Part shown: positions 12,542-27,500 of the stretch, piece after piece
Numbering within the stretch: position 1 is the stretch's first letter
Layout: every line of letters begins with the position of its first letter
Assembly: GCA_003342815.1 (NCBI GenBank)
Contig: PTEX01000048.1
Location: 3,846,568-3,910,567, forward strand
Reading direction: 5' to 3'
DNA: 64,000 bases
DNA from: Eudromia elegans
Lineage: Eukaryota; Chordata; Aves; Tinamiformes; Tinamidae
Program-made: the position numbers and the translations under genes
The notes under the pieces: generated by a model
The model's database searches: none
Told to the model about the DNA's origin: nothing
Seen by the model: only the letters and a program-made list of their open reading frames with translations

Positions 12542-15500
12542 GTATAAATTATTCAGTTTAGTTGAAAATAGTTACATGATCTGGTGTTTGTCCTGAAGAA
12601 GGCCCGCACCAAGTCCAATGAGCTTTATATCTGGCTCAGTGAGTCTGTGTTACACAAGAAAATACTCAGGATTCAGGTTTAGGGTTTGGGATTTTTTTTC
12701 CATTGTGGAATCTTTTGATATTAAATAGGATTCTGGGGTTTTTTCGAACTATTCTGACCACAGACAGCTGTAGAAGGAGAAGGGCAAACAACGAATTTTT
12801 GTAGGAACTAGAAATGTCTGTGTGACTACATGATCATAAAGATTAGTGATTTCATGAACTTTATCTCTGCAGAAAGCCAGCTGATCTACACAATCTGGCT
12901 CCTGGGACCCACCCACCTTTCTTGACTTTTAATGGAGAGGTCAAGACAGATGTTAACAAGATTGAGGAATTCTTGGAAGAGACTCTTGCACCTCCAAAGT
13001 AAGAACTTGGGATTTTTTCTTTTCGGTAGATATTCCATTTCCTAGGAATGAATGATGTCCTAGAAGGAGTTCTCAAAAAACACTCCCTCCCACAATCTTT
13101 ACTTACAGGAGTAGTGTTTAATTATGAAACTTGCTGGCTCCAGTGAGATGACTTCCTTCTGTGAAAGTTACTTGGATGACTAATAGCTGCAGAATGGTGT
13201 CTCTGTTCACACTTCAGGGTACCCTTGTATGTAGAATTAAGGAGATACTAGATATCTAGTAAATACTAGAAATACTAGAAAATTTTCATATGGGTCTGGT
13301 GCACTTTTTGTTTACAGAAAGTGCTAAAAATAACTTGGCCACACAAAATAAAAAATAATTTTATTAAAAATAAAAATAATTGCCACACAAAAGTATGCCA
13401 GGAAAAATGTTTCACAGTGAAAAACTTAAGGTTTCTGAACTGCGTGGATTATCAAAAAGGTTGTGAGGGGAAATGATTACAAAGCTAAGGAACTCTGGAG
13501 GCAGAAAAGTGATTGCTATTCTAGTCAAGAAATGCCAAGAGCCCGTGATTGGGAATTACAACCAAACTGGTTCAGATTCAATATAAGGTACAGATTTTTC
13601 AATATGATGTTTAACCATGGGAACGAAGTACTAAGGAAAGCGTTGAATTCATCAGATATGCCTAAGTTAGTCAAAGATTTTGGACATTAGAGAAGGATGA
13701 TGGAAAAAAAAAAAAGGCTTATGTTTTGGACCCTAAAAATTACGAATCAGTGAAAGCTGGCTAGGTGCCATATAGAGTGTTTTTACCTCCAACTGGATCA
13801 GCAGCTATTGGCCAGTCCTGAGGCAGGAGATCAGATATTTAAGTTTTATATACCCTGGTCCAAGAATCACTGAAATCAATAGGAGTGGTTGGTTTACATT
13901 GGTCTTTCAAATCTTTATATTCCTTTGCACCAGATGTCTTTAAAAAACAGCAGTTTAGAGATTCAAAATTTTGTATTCTACCACTTTGGTAATACTAACA
14001 CTCCTTGCTATTACATTCTGGAATACATTTTGGGAATAGGGAATTAGACACAACTGCCATTCATAACAGAAAGAGTTGGCTGCCAACCTACCCTTCATCT
14101 TTATTGGAAATATACATTTCCTTCTAATTTAGAGCCACTGTATCCTGGTCACATAAAGCACCAGTGCAATTACCTTTGTCATAAAATCATCACTGTGTGA
14201 CTATCCAAATGCCTTCCTTGCCAGACAAAGATACTCTTAAGAGGGTCTTGCCAAGATGCTTTTTTGAGATGAATGATGATGTTAATTGCAGCTTGTTGCA
14301 GAGGATTTTTTTCTTCCATCTTGTAAATTGTATTTGTAATCACCACTATGTTCCTAGTTAAAATAAGATGTTACTTTCCACACTTTCCCCTCTTTAAAGG
14401 TATCCCAAGCTGGCTGCCAAGCACCGGGAATCAAACACTGCTGGAATAGATATCTTCTCCAAATTTTCTGCATATATAAAAAATACCAAGCAGCAGGATA
14501 ATGCTGGTAAGTAGGATCATTACAAAATGTACCAGGGTGTTCCTGTGGTTAGAAGTTGAACAGTTTTGCCATTCTACAGTCATTTTATTGTAAACTGTAT
14601 TCAAATGACATCAATCAGTGCTGCTAGTCAGCTTGGCACAGTGAGTTCAGTTCGGGCTTAATTCACATCTCTGTAGTCTCATTAACTACAACTACTAGTA
14701 AATAAAATAGCCCACAGGCTCTTCAGCAGTGCTGTTACCGTCAGTCATGACGTGGCTCCTGTTCATGCAGCTAAACTTCCTCAACAAAACAGGGTCTCCT
14801 GGAAATGGGTTATGGACCAAGCTACCTCCTGTACTCAGCACTGTTTAGAGGACCGCTCGTTGACCAGACCCAAAAATGTGCTAGGGAAAGTAATGCTCTG
14901 ATGCTGTGTAATTTGCTAGATAGAGCCACTAGCAGCAGAATCTTACCCAAGTTATTATCTTGTGGTTATTTTAAGCCAGTTTGCCATATAACCAGTTTGC
15001 TCATATAAACTGAGATAGAGCAAAACATTAAAAACAAAATGATTAAATGAAAGAAGCAATTCATTTTTGCTTTAAGAAATATAATTGCACTCTATAAGCT
15101 CCTGACTTTCTTATGTGGTTATTTGTAAAAACAACACTTCTAGAACCTGCATGATATGCATGTTTGCAGGCATATACTACCGTCTTAAAGGAACTGCTTT
15201 TCTTCTACGCTTTTCTCCAGGTATGCCTAAGAGAGGTAAAACTTCTGCTAGTTTAAGCCACTGTTACTTCATGAAAGCTAATGGGTTAACACTGCATTTT
15301 TTTGAGATGATGTAGTAGAATATTTGCAGTTGTTCACTGATATACCTGTTACCTTGTAGTACTAGTTTTCACAGGCAGAGATAAGATATTGTCAAGTAGC
15401 ATGCAATCACACTGGTTATTTTAAAGAAATTTGGGAGTGTTGCTCATGGCTATATTCTGCATTTCCTATACAAAGCAGCTCTCAATGCTCATAAATACAA

Positions 15501-18500
15501 AAAAATAATAAAAATGTGTTTCTCCTGAGTTTATATGTAAAGCATCATATCTTGTCTCCTGTCCACGGCTGACTCAATTCTTAGGATAAGAAGGAAAGCC
15601 ACATTAGTGACTGGGACATCAGTTGCACATTATTAGACTAGAAAAACACTCATTAAAACCATGAAAGCAGGACAGCCAGCTCAGATTGTTATATCAAATA
15701 TAATATTGCGTTAATTTCTTTTGGTTTAGAATAGGTCAGCATTGAATTTCAAGTCACTTAAATCACCAGTTATCAGCTTGTTTATATTACATTTCCTTAA
15801 CTTGAAAGTCAAGGGAGTAAATTTGTTAATGTGCAGGAAATCAGGCTATGCGTTTACAACACCAACCTATCTGCAGCTGTGAGATCACCAAAGCACTGAA
15901 TGGTTAAGGTTGGAAGGGACCTCTAGAGATCATCTAGTCCAACCCCTCTGCTCAAGTGGGGACATCTAAAGCATGTGGCACACGGTGGCATCCAGACGGG
16001 TTTTGAAGACCTCCAGAGAAGGAGACTCCACAGCCTCTCTGGGCAGCCTGTTCCAGGGCTCTGTCACCCTCACAGCAAAGAAGTTCTTCCTCACATGGAC
16101 GTGGAACTGCCTGGGTTTCAATTTGTAACCATTACTCCCTGTCCTATCACTGGCCACCACCAAGAAGAGTTTGGTCCCCTCCTCCCTACACTCTCCCCTC
16201 AGCTACTTATACATATTGATTAGTTCCCTTCTCTAATCTTCTCCAGGCTAAACAGGCCCAGCTCACTTAGTCTTTCCTCATAAGATAGATGCTCCATGCC
16301 CTTAATCATCTTCATTGCTCATCACTGGACCCCCTCTAGGAGCTCCACGTCCATTTTGTCCTGGGGAGCCCAGAACTACCCCCAATACTCCAGGTGCGGC
16401 GTCATCAGAGCTGAGCAGAGGGGCGGGATCTCCTCCCTTGACCTGCTGGCAACGCTTCTCCTGGTGCAGCCAGGAGCCCATTGGCCTTCTTGGCCACGAG
16501 GCCACACTGCTGCCTCATGGTTAAGTCGTTGTCAACTAGGACTCCCAAATCCCTCTCCATGGAGCTGCTTTCCAGCAGCAGGTCAGCCCCTAATCTGTAC
16601 TGGTGCCTGGGGTTATTGCTGCCCAGGTGCAGGACTTGCACTTGTCCTTGTTGAACCTCAAGAGGTTCCTGTCTGCCCAACTCTCCGTCCTGTCCAGGTC
16701 CCTCTGGATGGCAGCACAACCCTCTGAAGTGTTGGCCGCTCCACCCAGTTTGATATCGTCCGCAAGAGATGAGAATAAATGAGTGTGTGTGAGAATAAAT
16801 GAGAAATTAAAGAGCTGGTGTCTCCCCTAGTGGAGCTGGTGGCTAGTCACGCCACATTTTGAAACTTGAAGTGATACTGTCTTTATGGAGGCTGTTTCCT
16901 CATAGTGTTTCATGTCCTCAGAGAGAGGGTGAGAAGCCACTGATAATGGATACTGTAGCTTAAAAGAATCTCAGTGTTATTTTTTTTTTTCCAAAAGTGG
17001 AAAAAAAGTCCCCGAAGAAAACTATGTCTATAATTTCTTGGTCTGGTGCCCGTATCACTTCTTGCGTGTAAAACGGACAGAAGGATACACATGTACATTT
17101 GTTTCTAAGATTAGCCCGCGATACCCTCTGCTGGCAAACATGTGAATATATAAAGCAATACACTTTACAATCAAAGCTGAAACATCCCCTTAACAAAACA
17201 GGTTTCCTTTTATCAAAACAATTTTCTGTTACAAACACAGCACTGTCAAAAGAGAAGTGTTTCATAGTAACCTATTGATTTTGACTTTTTATATGGAAAA
17301 ATCTGTATTTTTTCTGGACGAGTTAAAATACTTAGGAGTAAAATGCTTTAGCTTTACAGAGAAAAACACTACTTTTTTTTTTTTTTTTTCTGGATTCAGG
17401 CAGTACTTCATTATCCACATGCCATTATGTTTTATGCCTGGCACAGGAGCAGGTGATAACCTTCTTGTGCAAGTCTGTATGGCAATATGCTATTGATCAT
17501 GATTCATTTACTCACCAAAGGTATTTGGCATCTCGCCTGTCCTTCTTTAATAGTTCCCTGAATTTCTGATTCTTTTTTTCCATCTTTGTTTTGCTAACTT
17601 TTCTGTCTTATAATATAAAAACTTTGAAAGTTTTGGAACTGGCCGGCGAGGGCTGTAAGCCCAGAAGCAAACATACTCATGCCATATCAAAGTCCCACTA
17701 CTTTTAAGCTTCTTGAAAGGGAAGGAATTGATTCCAGATTCTCAGGATGTGGCAAGCTGTGTTTAAAGAAAGTGTGTGCATTTATTATTTCAAGTCACTT
17801 CAATTACAACAGGCTTGATTCCTTCTACCCCCCATGTCACTCGATAATTTTATGACAGGCTTCTCCAAGGAGTGGTCTTCTTATCACAGGAGTAGTTCTC
17901 TGTCTTGCCTAGAGAGCACAGCTACATTAGTCAGTCCTCCAACCATTAGCACTGGGCTCCCTGGCTGTACTGGAGATGAGAAGTGTTAATTCACCCTGAG
18001 GCTAATACAGAAGCAGGAGTCCTTTGAAGAATTCACAGATAGCAGTCTTATAATTGATTGCCTGTGTGCTCTTGCTCAGGTTTAAATTGCTTAATTTTTC
18101 ATAATTAATTTGAAAGCTTTTGGTTGAACGATTTTTTTTTATATATATATATAACTAAGAGACCTGTTCAGAACATAGGAAAGGAAGTCAGGACCTTGTA
18201 AGAGTTCCTCTTGTTGCTGTTGAGCTAATCACTCAGGCTTTAACAAGAGCAGTAACAATTTATCTATTCATTCCAGAAGCATGAAGTTTAATTAAGTGGA
18301 ATACTGTGTACATATTCTGCATTACGATTATTATTTTTTCTCGCTTGTCTGTATACTGCAAGTGACGGGGACAACCTATAGCAACCAGCCATTAACAGTT
18401 CCTCCCAAAATTGTGAGTTCTTTGGCTCATAGAATGAGCCCTTTGATTACATTTATGAGTTTAAAAAGTTGTTCTTGAATTGAGTTCTTAGGGGGCACGA

Positions 18501-21500
18501 GCTCCAGTGTGGGTGGGCGCATTCATTAGTGGTACGGAAGGATATTTTACTGTACTGCTCCTCAGAAGGCTCTGAGCTGGGAGACCACCAACATGATTTC
18601 ATTCATTGGAATTTCCAGCCGTCTGACCAGAGGATTCCACTTGTCTGGTTTGGATTTACATCAAGGAGCCAAAAATAAAAGAACATGTAAATCATTAATT
18701 TACATGTGATTAAATACCATTCACCTCCATCGGTAGCTGCATCACACTTTGTGGTTAAGCATGTGAGGTGGGAAATGCCTCTCTTTATGTGCTATGTGTG
18801 CAGTTATATAACAGATATGCACACACAGATACAGGCCTTGAATCTTAAGCTGACCTACATCAGTTTTATGCTGCTTTAACATCACTGGGTTTTATGGAGC
18901 TCTTCGGGCCAAGACCCACAGTATCGGCACGTGCACAGAGTAGGCACTGTGCTCTTTCTAGAAGCCATCACATGCCTCCTCAAATAAGCAGAAAAACACT
19001 TCAAAACCTATGTAGGAAACCTAGAATAGCAGTGACTTTGCAGTGCAGATCCTTCCTACATCTGAGTTAAGTTTCCTAATGCCTTGGGTCAGCCTGTGCC
19101 ATCCTAATGAGCAAGGGTCTAGTCTGCTCTACAGAGGCTTGTAGACAGGGTGGAGCAAAGCATCTTTCTCCAAGGCACCTCTGTGCTTGTCACAGAGGGC
19201 AAGGCCAAGCATGTGCCATGAGTTGTCCTACATCATGATGATTTTACGTTTTCTCTGTCATGCAACCAAAGAAGACTAGAAATTTAATTTAGATTTAGAA
19301 ATTTAGATTTAAAATCATTTTAGAGAAAAGGACTTGCTTCATGATGAGCTTGCTGGCTGCAGATGATTTCAGGATGACAAATCTTTAACTGCAGCATTTT
19401 GAAGTACAGGAAAGTATATTTTAGAGCATTTTAAGCAAGTTTTATGACTCCATCTGAGCTGAGTACAGTTGGGTGCACAGTAACTACAGTGCCTGGCAGC
19501 ATTACAAAACCAGACGTAATATAAAAAATACCCACTCTTTAAAGCATATGTAAAATAGCTTTTCTGCAACATTTGTGGCCCATAAAATACCAAATACATG
19601 TTGGAGAGTGTGATATAAAGTTTTATTGCCATTCATTTGGGATGACCCGTATAACTCTCTCATGATATGTTAATAAAACTGTTCTCCACTCTGTCTCTTT
19701 ATAAAAACACATACATAAAGACCCTTGAAATAGTACTGATAGCTATGTGCTAACTTGTTAAATAAAGCGATGTTTCATTTAGCATCCATTCTGGATCACT
19801 TTAACTGTTTTTAGCCCCAGTCAAAGTCTTATTCTGAAATGCTCAGAAACTTCAGTTTACAAAACAATTTTGCTTAAGAATAATTTTTTGAAAACTTTTC
19901 TCAAAATTATGGTGACAAGAGATCTAGCACACACAATGTTCTGTCCGGTACCAGTGACAGGTTTAAGGACTAATATTTTCTGACCTGCCAAAGCTTAAGA
20001 ACGAAATTTATGTCATTAGAAGGAGGAGGTTTTCAGCTTTCTAAAATGATAACAAACCATAATCTGAACCTTGGAAATACGTACATTACTAGGGAAAGTT
20101 TCTGAAAGTTTTATCATTTACAGTTTTTCCTCCTTCCGAGACCTTTTAGCATTAAATTACTAAGAAAGGTATGTAGCTCTCCTGATAGAAATAGGTGAAA
20201 AATACTACCTAATAACAAAACAAAAACAGAACTGAGACTCTTTACAAATCCAGATGTGCTCAGACTGTAAGCTTTTGAAACTGTAATCTCTGGCTATGTA
20301 TATCCCCCATTTAGAGCAATAGAGTCCAGGTCCTAATTAGCACTCTTAGATGCAGCCACTCTGGGAACAGTAAATATTTACTACGAATGTATTAGCAGAC
20401 ATAATTTTCTAACAAATTTAGGTATTTGGGTTTTTTGTAGCTTTGAGACCATTGCATGCCATGGAGGGAGAGAATGAAAGAATATAAGTATGTTTGTGTG
20501 TGTGTAATGTAAGGGCATGAGAGAGAGTATGCAAGTTCATGATATGCTTTAATTAAGACATATTGAGACCTTTGCAGACTCAGGGCCTATACAAGTACTC
20601 TAAGCCTAGACTGAGATACATGCAATAGGAACAGTAGTTGGCAGACAATTTTTTTTTTTTTTAGGAAGGAATTATTTCCCCTGTGTTTTTGAATATTCCT
20701 CCAAGTGCTGCTGGCTGAACGGGGATGCTTTGTTCTGCTTCCCAGCCGAGCTCCCTTGCTTGCACACAGGAGCAGTAGCACAGCTGGAAATGGATTAGAG
20801 CAATCTGGCGGCAGCAGTCCTGGGAGGAATTAAACGCCTTGCTCTTGGAATGGGAGGCCCCAATTACATTATTATTTAGAATTCAGTTTTAACTTCGTTG
20901 CTCTACTGTTTGCACTGGTGCGTATCTCCACTTATTTCAGTGTTCTTGGTGCATCTTAAATGTATTCCTTGCAGAAAAGATTTAGATGAAGTTATGTCCT
21001 TGCTCAGTAATGTGTCCAAATCTTATGCAAATATCTAAACACCCAACTAGTCTTTTTTTTATTATTATTTTCTCCCCAAGACAATTATTCACAAGGTTAT
21101 ATTTAGCAGCTGTAGAAGATATCACATGATAGAGAACCCAGTGACTGGCTGCTGAAGTCAATTTACAAAACTTTTAGTGAGTTCAAAGGGAGAAGAATTG
21201 GCCCAGAATCCTTCCTTTTCTCCCAAAATGTATTTTTTGTTTTATACATGCAAATGTTCCTCATAAAATAACTGGGAAAAGAATGAAACACAACTGAAAA
21301 TCAATGTTGCTAATTCTCCTTGTTAGACCAGATCTTAAATATTTGCTCTTTACCTTAAAGCAGTGCTGGTAATCAGGAGACTAAATGAGACCAGGAGCTG
21401 TGGTTCCTTTCTAAATATCTAGATTCTTCAGACTGCAGAAGAAGTTTCAGAATTTCACAATATCTGAGGCTAGAGGAACCTTTGGATTATCTGCATATGA

Positions 21501-24500
21501 AAGCCCCATGAATTTTGCATATTGAGCACATATATTTTAGTATTTCAATCCTTTAGTTGAAATATTATGCCTGTAAATAAAATAATAAATACCCATAGCC
21601 TCAGCTATAAGCTGTTTTGTGTCACAGGCAGAGGGTTAGGAGACACCAGTTATCTCTGGTGCACAGTGTTCTTTTCAGAGGAGGAATTTATTGGATGTGA
21701 AATACCCAGATGACTGTAATAACTGGTCCATATTCTGCCCTGAGGAGAAAGGTGAATCCTTGCTGATTCAGACAGCCAGATCTGAAAGATAATTCTTTCC
21801 TGGGCCTTAATCTGGAATCAGGATGACCCTGCATATACGAGTATCTACTCATCAAGACTTTCTGCACCACTGCAAAGCACTGATCCACCCAACACAAAGT
21901 CCAACTGTTCCCATTTCTGGAAGTTAAACCCCAGAAAACATCTGATTAATTGCATATTGTGAGGAAAGGTTTGGTTGTCTTTGCAAATACCTCCAAACTC
22001 AAAACAGGAGATTTAATTATGGTAGTTAGCTAGGAGCAAATAGACATTGAGGGCAATACAGGCAATCCACTTCTGTCCTTTTTCAAGATGTAGAAGATGT
22101 CATTAGAGATTCATAAGTGCCTTCGTCACCTGCTTGTGTGACATTATCCCCCTGCGCCCCACAGGTAGCATTTCTCCAGAACTGCATCAAGGCTTGCCGT
22201 GTCTCAATCTCCTCATAACACCCCAGGAGGTCAATCTATCTTCTCCCCATCCTTGTTTGTAGCTAAAACTCTTAATTGCTTTAACAGTGAGGAAACGGAT
22301 TGATTTTAAACTTGAATTTGTCCAGCTTCCAACTGTTAGACCTTTTCATGCCCTGTCTGCAAGGCTGAAGGGCTTCCTTGCACTTTTCAGCTATTTTATC
22401 CATGGGTGAGTAGCTGACACACCAGCCTCTCAGCCTTCTCTGAGAAGCTAAATAAAGAGACTCTTCAAATGTGACATTTTGAGGCTTGTTTTCCAGTCAT
22501 TGAGCGCTACTGTTGTTTTCCTTTGACCTCTCTCTGGAATTTCCAAAGTGTTCTTTACCTGGGACCACAGAGCTGAGGAGAATGCTTTTCATATCAGTTG
22601 CAACACGACTTCTGCAACAGAGGGTAAATGACCTTCCTACTACTATTTGAATTTTGTTCATACGTCCAAACACGATTATATCTCTTTTTGCTCCTTCTTC
22701 CTGCAAAGATCTTAATTTGAGGCTTAAACATGATGGTCACGATTATAGAATCATAGAATCATAGAATGGCTAGGGTTGGAAGGGACTTGTAGAGGTCATC
22801 TAGTCCAACCCCCCTGCACACGCAGGGTCCCCTACAGCATGGGGCACAGGGTGGTGTCCAGGCGGGTTTTGAAGATCTCCAGAGAAGGAGACTCCACCAC
22901 CTCTCTGGGCAGCCTGTTCCAGTGCTCTGTCACCCTCACCATTAAGAAATTCTTCCTCAAGTTCCTGTGGAACTTTTGGTGCCTCAATTTGTGGCCGTTT
23001 CCCCTAGTTCTATCACTGGCCACCACTGAGAAGAGGCCAGCCCCCTCCTCCTCACTCCCTGTCTTGAGATATTTATATACATTAATCAGGTCCCCTCTCA
23101 GTCTCCTCTTCTCCAGGCTGAAGAGGCCCAGCTCTCTCAGTCTTTGCTCATAGGGCAGATGTTCCAGGCCCCTAATCATCTTTGTGGCCCTGCGCTGGAC
23201 TCTCTCCAGCAGCTCCACGTCCCTCCTGCACTGGGGAGCCCAGAACTGCACACAGTACTCGAGGTGCGGCCTCACCAGGGCTGAGTAGAGGGGCAGAATC
23301 ACCTCCCTCGACCTGCTGGAGACGCTCTGCTTAATGCACCCCAAGATCCCATTGGCCTTCTTGGCCACGAGGGCACACTGCTGCCTCATGGTCAACTTGT
23401 CGTCCACCATGACGCCCAGGTCCCTCTCTGCGGGGCTGCTCTCCAGGAGGTCGGTCCCCAGCCTGTAGGCATGTCTAGGGTTATTCCTCCCCAGGTGCAG
23501 GACCCTACACTTGCCCTTGTTGAACTTCATGAGGTTACTCGCCGCCCAGCTGTCCAGTCTGTCCAGGTCCCTCTGGATGGCAGCGCAGCCCTCAGGGCTA
23601 TCAGCTATTCCTCCCAAATTATGTCATTATGTCATTTTGTGGGGCTTGAAACAAAAGTCTCCAAAGCAGAGAGGTAATGAAAAAGGAAATAGGACTTGAT
23701 TCATTTGACAGTCTCATGACCTTATTTATTTTGCATTTCCCTGTCCATTTTTGAATCCTGGAAACATTAGGATAAAAAAAAATATATATGACATTTGCTA
23801 AGCAGACTGAGAGTTTGGGGAACTGAATAAGCTGTAAAATTTTGTCCTCTCATTCTGCTAGCTATGATATCTAAATGTATATAATAGACAAGTGTTGTTA
23901 AGGAATGGACAGTTTATAGACCAGTGTAATATACTAGAGTAGAATCATCTTCCTCTGTCACGCTCCAGATCTGGATCCACTTTGCTTGGATCCTATAGGT
24001 TATACCGAGAGTGACAAGTGGCACTAGAGCAAAATCAGACTTCTCCCAATCTCTATGATTAAATTTATATATCAATACAGTATTGCTGAGTTTCCATCTC
24101 GTGTATCTTCACTGTGTAAGTGAAACAACTTAGTTTCACTGAGGTGAAATCTATGAAAGATAATTGGGATTATATTGCTGTAATAAAAACAACTGTGGAT
24201 GTAGAATTGAAAAAAAATGATAGTATTAAGTATGGTAACTATGATAAATGCTAAGTATGATAGTATTAAGTATTAATTAAGATAGTTTAAGTATGCAAGC
24301 ATCAACTGCTTGTTTAGAAAGTTTTGTTTAAATGTTAGAACACAAGGGGTCCTCATAGCACTGTCACTGAAGTGCAGTTGTACTGTACCAGAAGCTGACT
24401 TCAGCCTTAGTTTAACGCAAAAACAGTCCATAGCTAGTTTTTCTTTGTTAGTTCCAGAGTCATCACGTTTGTTCTTTGCTAGTTAAACAAAACTTTACAC

Positions 24501-27500
24501 TCTCAACAAATACACAGCGTCTTAAAAATCAGGATATTGGAGTGATAATCTTGTGCTATAAATATGTGGCTTTATAATGTGTAGGGATTGATTTTTCCTT
24601 TTCTAGTGGTTTTGATGCAGATCAGCTGCTGCTTGTCTGTGTAGGGACAACCGTACAAAGCTGGTATGACAGAGGTCAGCGTTAGGGCCTCTGCATCGTG
24701 CTCTAGAAATGATACTTGTCACTGAGGTGCTGCTACAGAGTTCAGAGGATTTGTGAAATGCAAGTTAGGTGCTGTTCTTCCCGGGGCACTTGTAGGCCAG
24801 TTATTTTACATTCAATCGCTTCCTACCCTCAGGGTTATTTCAACTAGGAGGAGGCTTGGAAATGAGCACCTTTCAAAGAGCGTCATTCTAACACCTGTAT
24901 TTTTTTCTTTGAAACAGCATTTGAAGGTGTTCCAAATGCATTCCTCACAACTTTACAAATCTTACATTTGTTTCTGCCTTCGCTGTAAAACTGATTAAGC
25001 AAAGTGGAGGAAGAAATCTGAGTTTTTAATCTAGAGCTAGAAAGAATTCAAAAGCAAATCTTTTTAGATGCTTGAAAAAGTGTGTTTGCTTTTCTTTTTA
25101 ATGATATTATCAATGCACCTGTTGCATTAAGCATTATTTGAGAGTAAGAGAGATGTTGTCAAAGAAAAGAAACAATGCTTGTTCTTTTGATGATTTTTAC
25201 AGTTAGATTGCCATGGAGAAACAAGAACACAGAACTGATATCCTTGGTTTTTCAAATGCAGATACTTCACACAGCTTTTCAAGAAAATGCCCACCTTTCT
25301 ATCTCCTGAACTGAACTGAACTCCTAACCTGAAACAAATGTCCATGGCTGGTGCGTTACTGCTTTCAGCAATGTCAAGTTTGGTGAAAATCTAGTTCTGG
25401 AGGAGAAAAATATTGACCCTTTCTACGATTCAACATAGCTGGAAAATGGTCAACTCTCCAAAACTATATATAGGGATATAGTCCCTATCTCCAGAGCACC
25501 TCAAAATATTTGATGTATTTATTTCTGCAATGTCTGATGCAGTTGAAGAGGGTTATTATTCTTGCTTTGCCTATAGGAAGTTGAAAATTGAAATTTTTCA
25601 AAACGATTGATTTTTTTTTTTTTTTTTTTTGGTGAAGATCATGTATATATCTTGGGAAGAACAATCTTGAACTCATGTCTCCTAAATTCATGTAAACTTT
25701 TTAGCCCACAGATCCTCATGCTCTGGCTGAGGAAAGGGTAGGTGAGGATTAAAGGTTTCTACCCAGGATCTCCCATGTGTAAAGCAGCATATGTTCTGTG
25801 ACTTTTTTTTTTTTTTTTTAAGATGAGTCTGCCAAAGTATCCCAAACCTTTGGGAAGAAGCTCTGATTAAATAATCTACATTGTCAAGAGTCTGTGGAGA
25901 GGCTAGGTAGGAAAGAGAAGAGACGGTAACAAGAAAGGGATTGTATCTCTTCAGTTTGTTAGTCTCTAAGATAGACATCAGTGAGTCAATCATCCTGTTT
26001 CCTTTCGTGATCACTAGAGAGAGATATAAAATGCATAAAATCTCTGAAATGCAGTTTGATTCATGTGAAATGGAGAGAACTTCCTCTGGAAATGCCCGAC
26101 TTCATTGCTGTGTATAATGGAGCCTAGACGAACTGAGTTACTAGGCACTAAGTTACTAGTCACTAGACTAAGTTACTAACATTTAGGTGGCTAAAGTTAG
26201 GCAAAGTGGATCTTAACCCTAAGTAATTTAAGAACTTAGGTCAGTAAATTTTTGATGTCTGCATTTCTAGGTTTGCCTTGTTCATCTAATCACTGTATTT
26301 GAGCACTGTGTTCCCTAGAAGCTTGGCTGAATTGCTACTAGGATTTGTCACCTATGACTGCACCTAAACATAACATATGTGCCAATATTATTGCAAATTT
26401 TTTCCCTATTTTTGCCTGATTTAGAGCAAGTCTGAGAGGCAGCCTGTGGCCAGTGGGCCAGTGTTGCTAGGTTTGCCTTCACTGTTTGACTTCTCCCATT
26501 CCAATTGTATCTTCTCCTGAATTTTTACAGGGAGTTTGCCTTCTTCAGGTTCCAGGTCTGACTGACATGGAGGAAGAATATTAACTCCTGTACTCTAACC
26601 AGTAAAGCTTGAGGAGTGGCAGATGCCTATCTTTCCCTCTGGTGTACACCATGAGATATTCATTTAATTGATCATTTAATTGATTAATTAAATGAATAGA
26701 AACAGGCAGAGTACAACTTTTCAGTTTGCTTACATGGGCATTTAGCTTTATTGTGGGAATGTGCTCAAGTCTCTGTTCCAGTGAATATTGAATTACTTAT
26801 CTAGAGTGGAGCATCTTTAATAGAAGAGATGATTCACCCCAGAAACTCCCTCTGGCCCAGAGTTAGGCATCTAAATGCCTTGGATGTGTGGGAGCCAAAC
26901 CTAGATCCATTGCCTCCACATTTCCTATGGTTAGCATGGTGACTACCCACTCACTGGCTGCTCCAAATATCCCTGGATTCCTGCTCAGAAATGGGACTCT
27001 CACCAAGCAGAAATATGCCTGGAAATGGGATGCTGCTGTGCTCAGATTTACAACGTACTTTGAGAAGATCCTTTGAGAGTTCCTGTTCTTTTGTTAGTGC
27101 TAAGTATTTAAGTAGCTTTAAAAAAAAAAAAAAAAAAAGAGAAAGGTGTTATCCTATATTGCTTGGGTGAACTGTGAAATTACATTCAAAGGTTAGGATT
27201 CATCTCACTTAAATTCACCTCCCTGGGAGTTAGGCGTCTAGTCTGAGCTAGTTCTTCAGGCTTCATCTAGAGTTGGTGCAGAGAGAAGGGCATGTGCAGG
27301 GTGAGTCACACCAGCTTAAATGAGGTGTCTCAGGCTGTCAGAGGGACTTGCCCTTTGGAGATGTTTAGTACCTTTGAGCAAAAGGGAACATTCTCAACTA
27401 GTTCAGACAAGTCGCCTGACTTCTAAATGGCTGAGCAGAGGAGGCACTCAAAGCTCAAGGGTTATACTGAAACCACAGGGAGGGACACAAGCTGATTGAT

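Larger units (their letters stand above)
26110..27480. repeat. Decayed ancient amniote repeat(s)
   Basis: Several pieces resemble an old repeat familiar from reptile genomes: TGGAGCCTAGACGAACTGAGTTACTAGGCAC (about 26127), GTTAGGCATCTAAATGCCTTGGA (about 26862), and a tail with GTGAGTCACACCAGCTTAAATGAGGTGTCTCAGGCTG (about 27300) and TTTGAGCAAAAGGGAACA (about 27373). The pieces are collinear over 1.3 kb, so they may be one long insertion. Family and boundaries are uncertain. Confidence 0.4.

Noticed and set aside
20501..20520. Short GTGTGTGTGT run
   Set aside because: Too short to report as a microsatellite feature.
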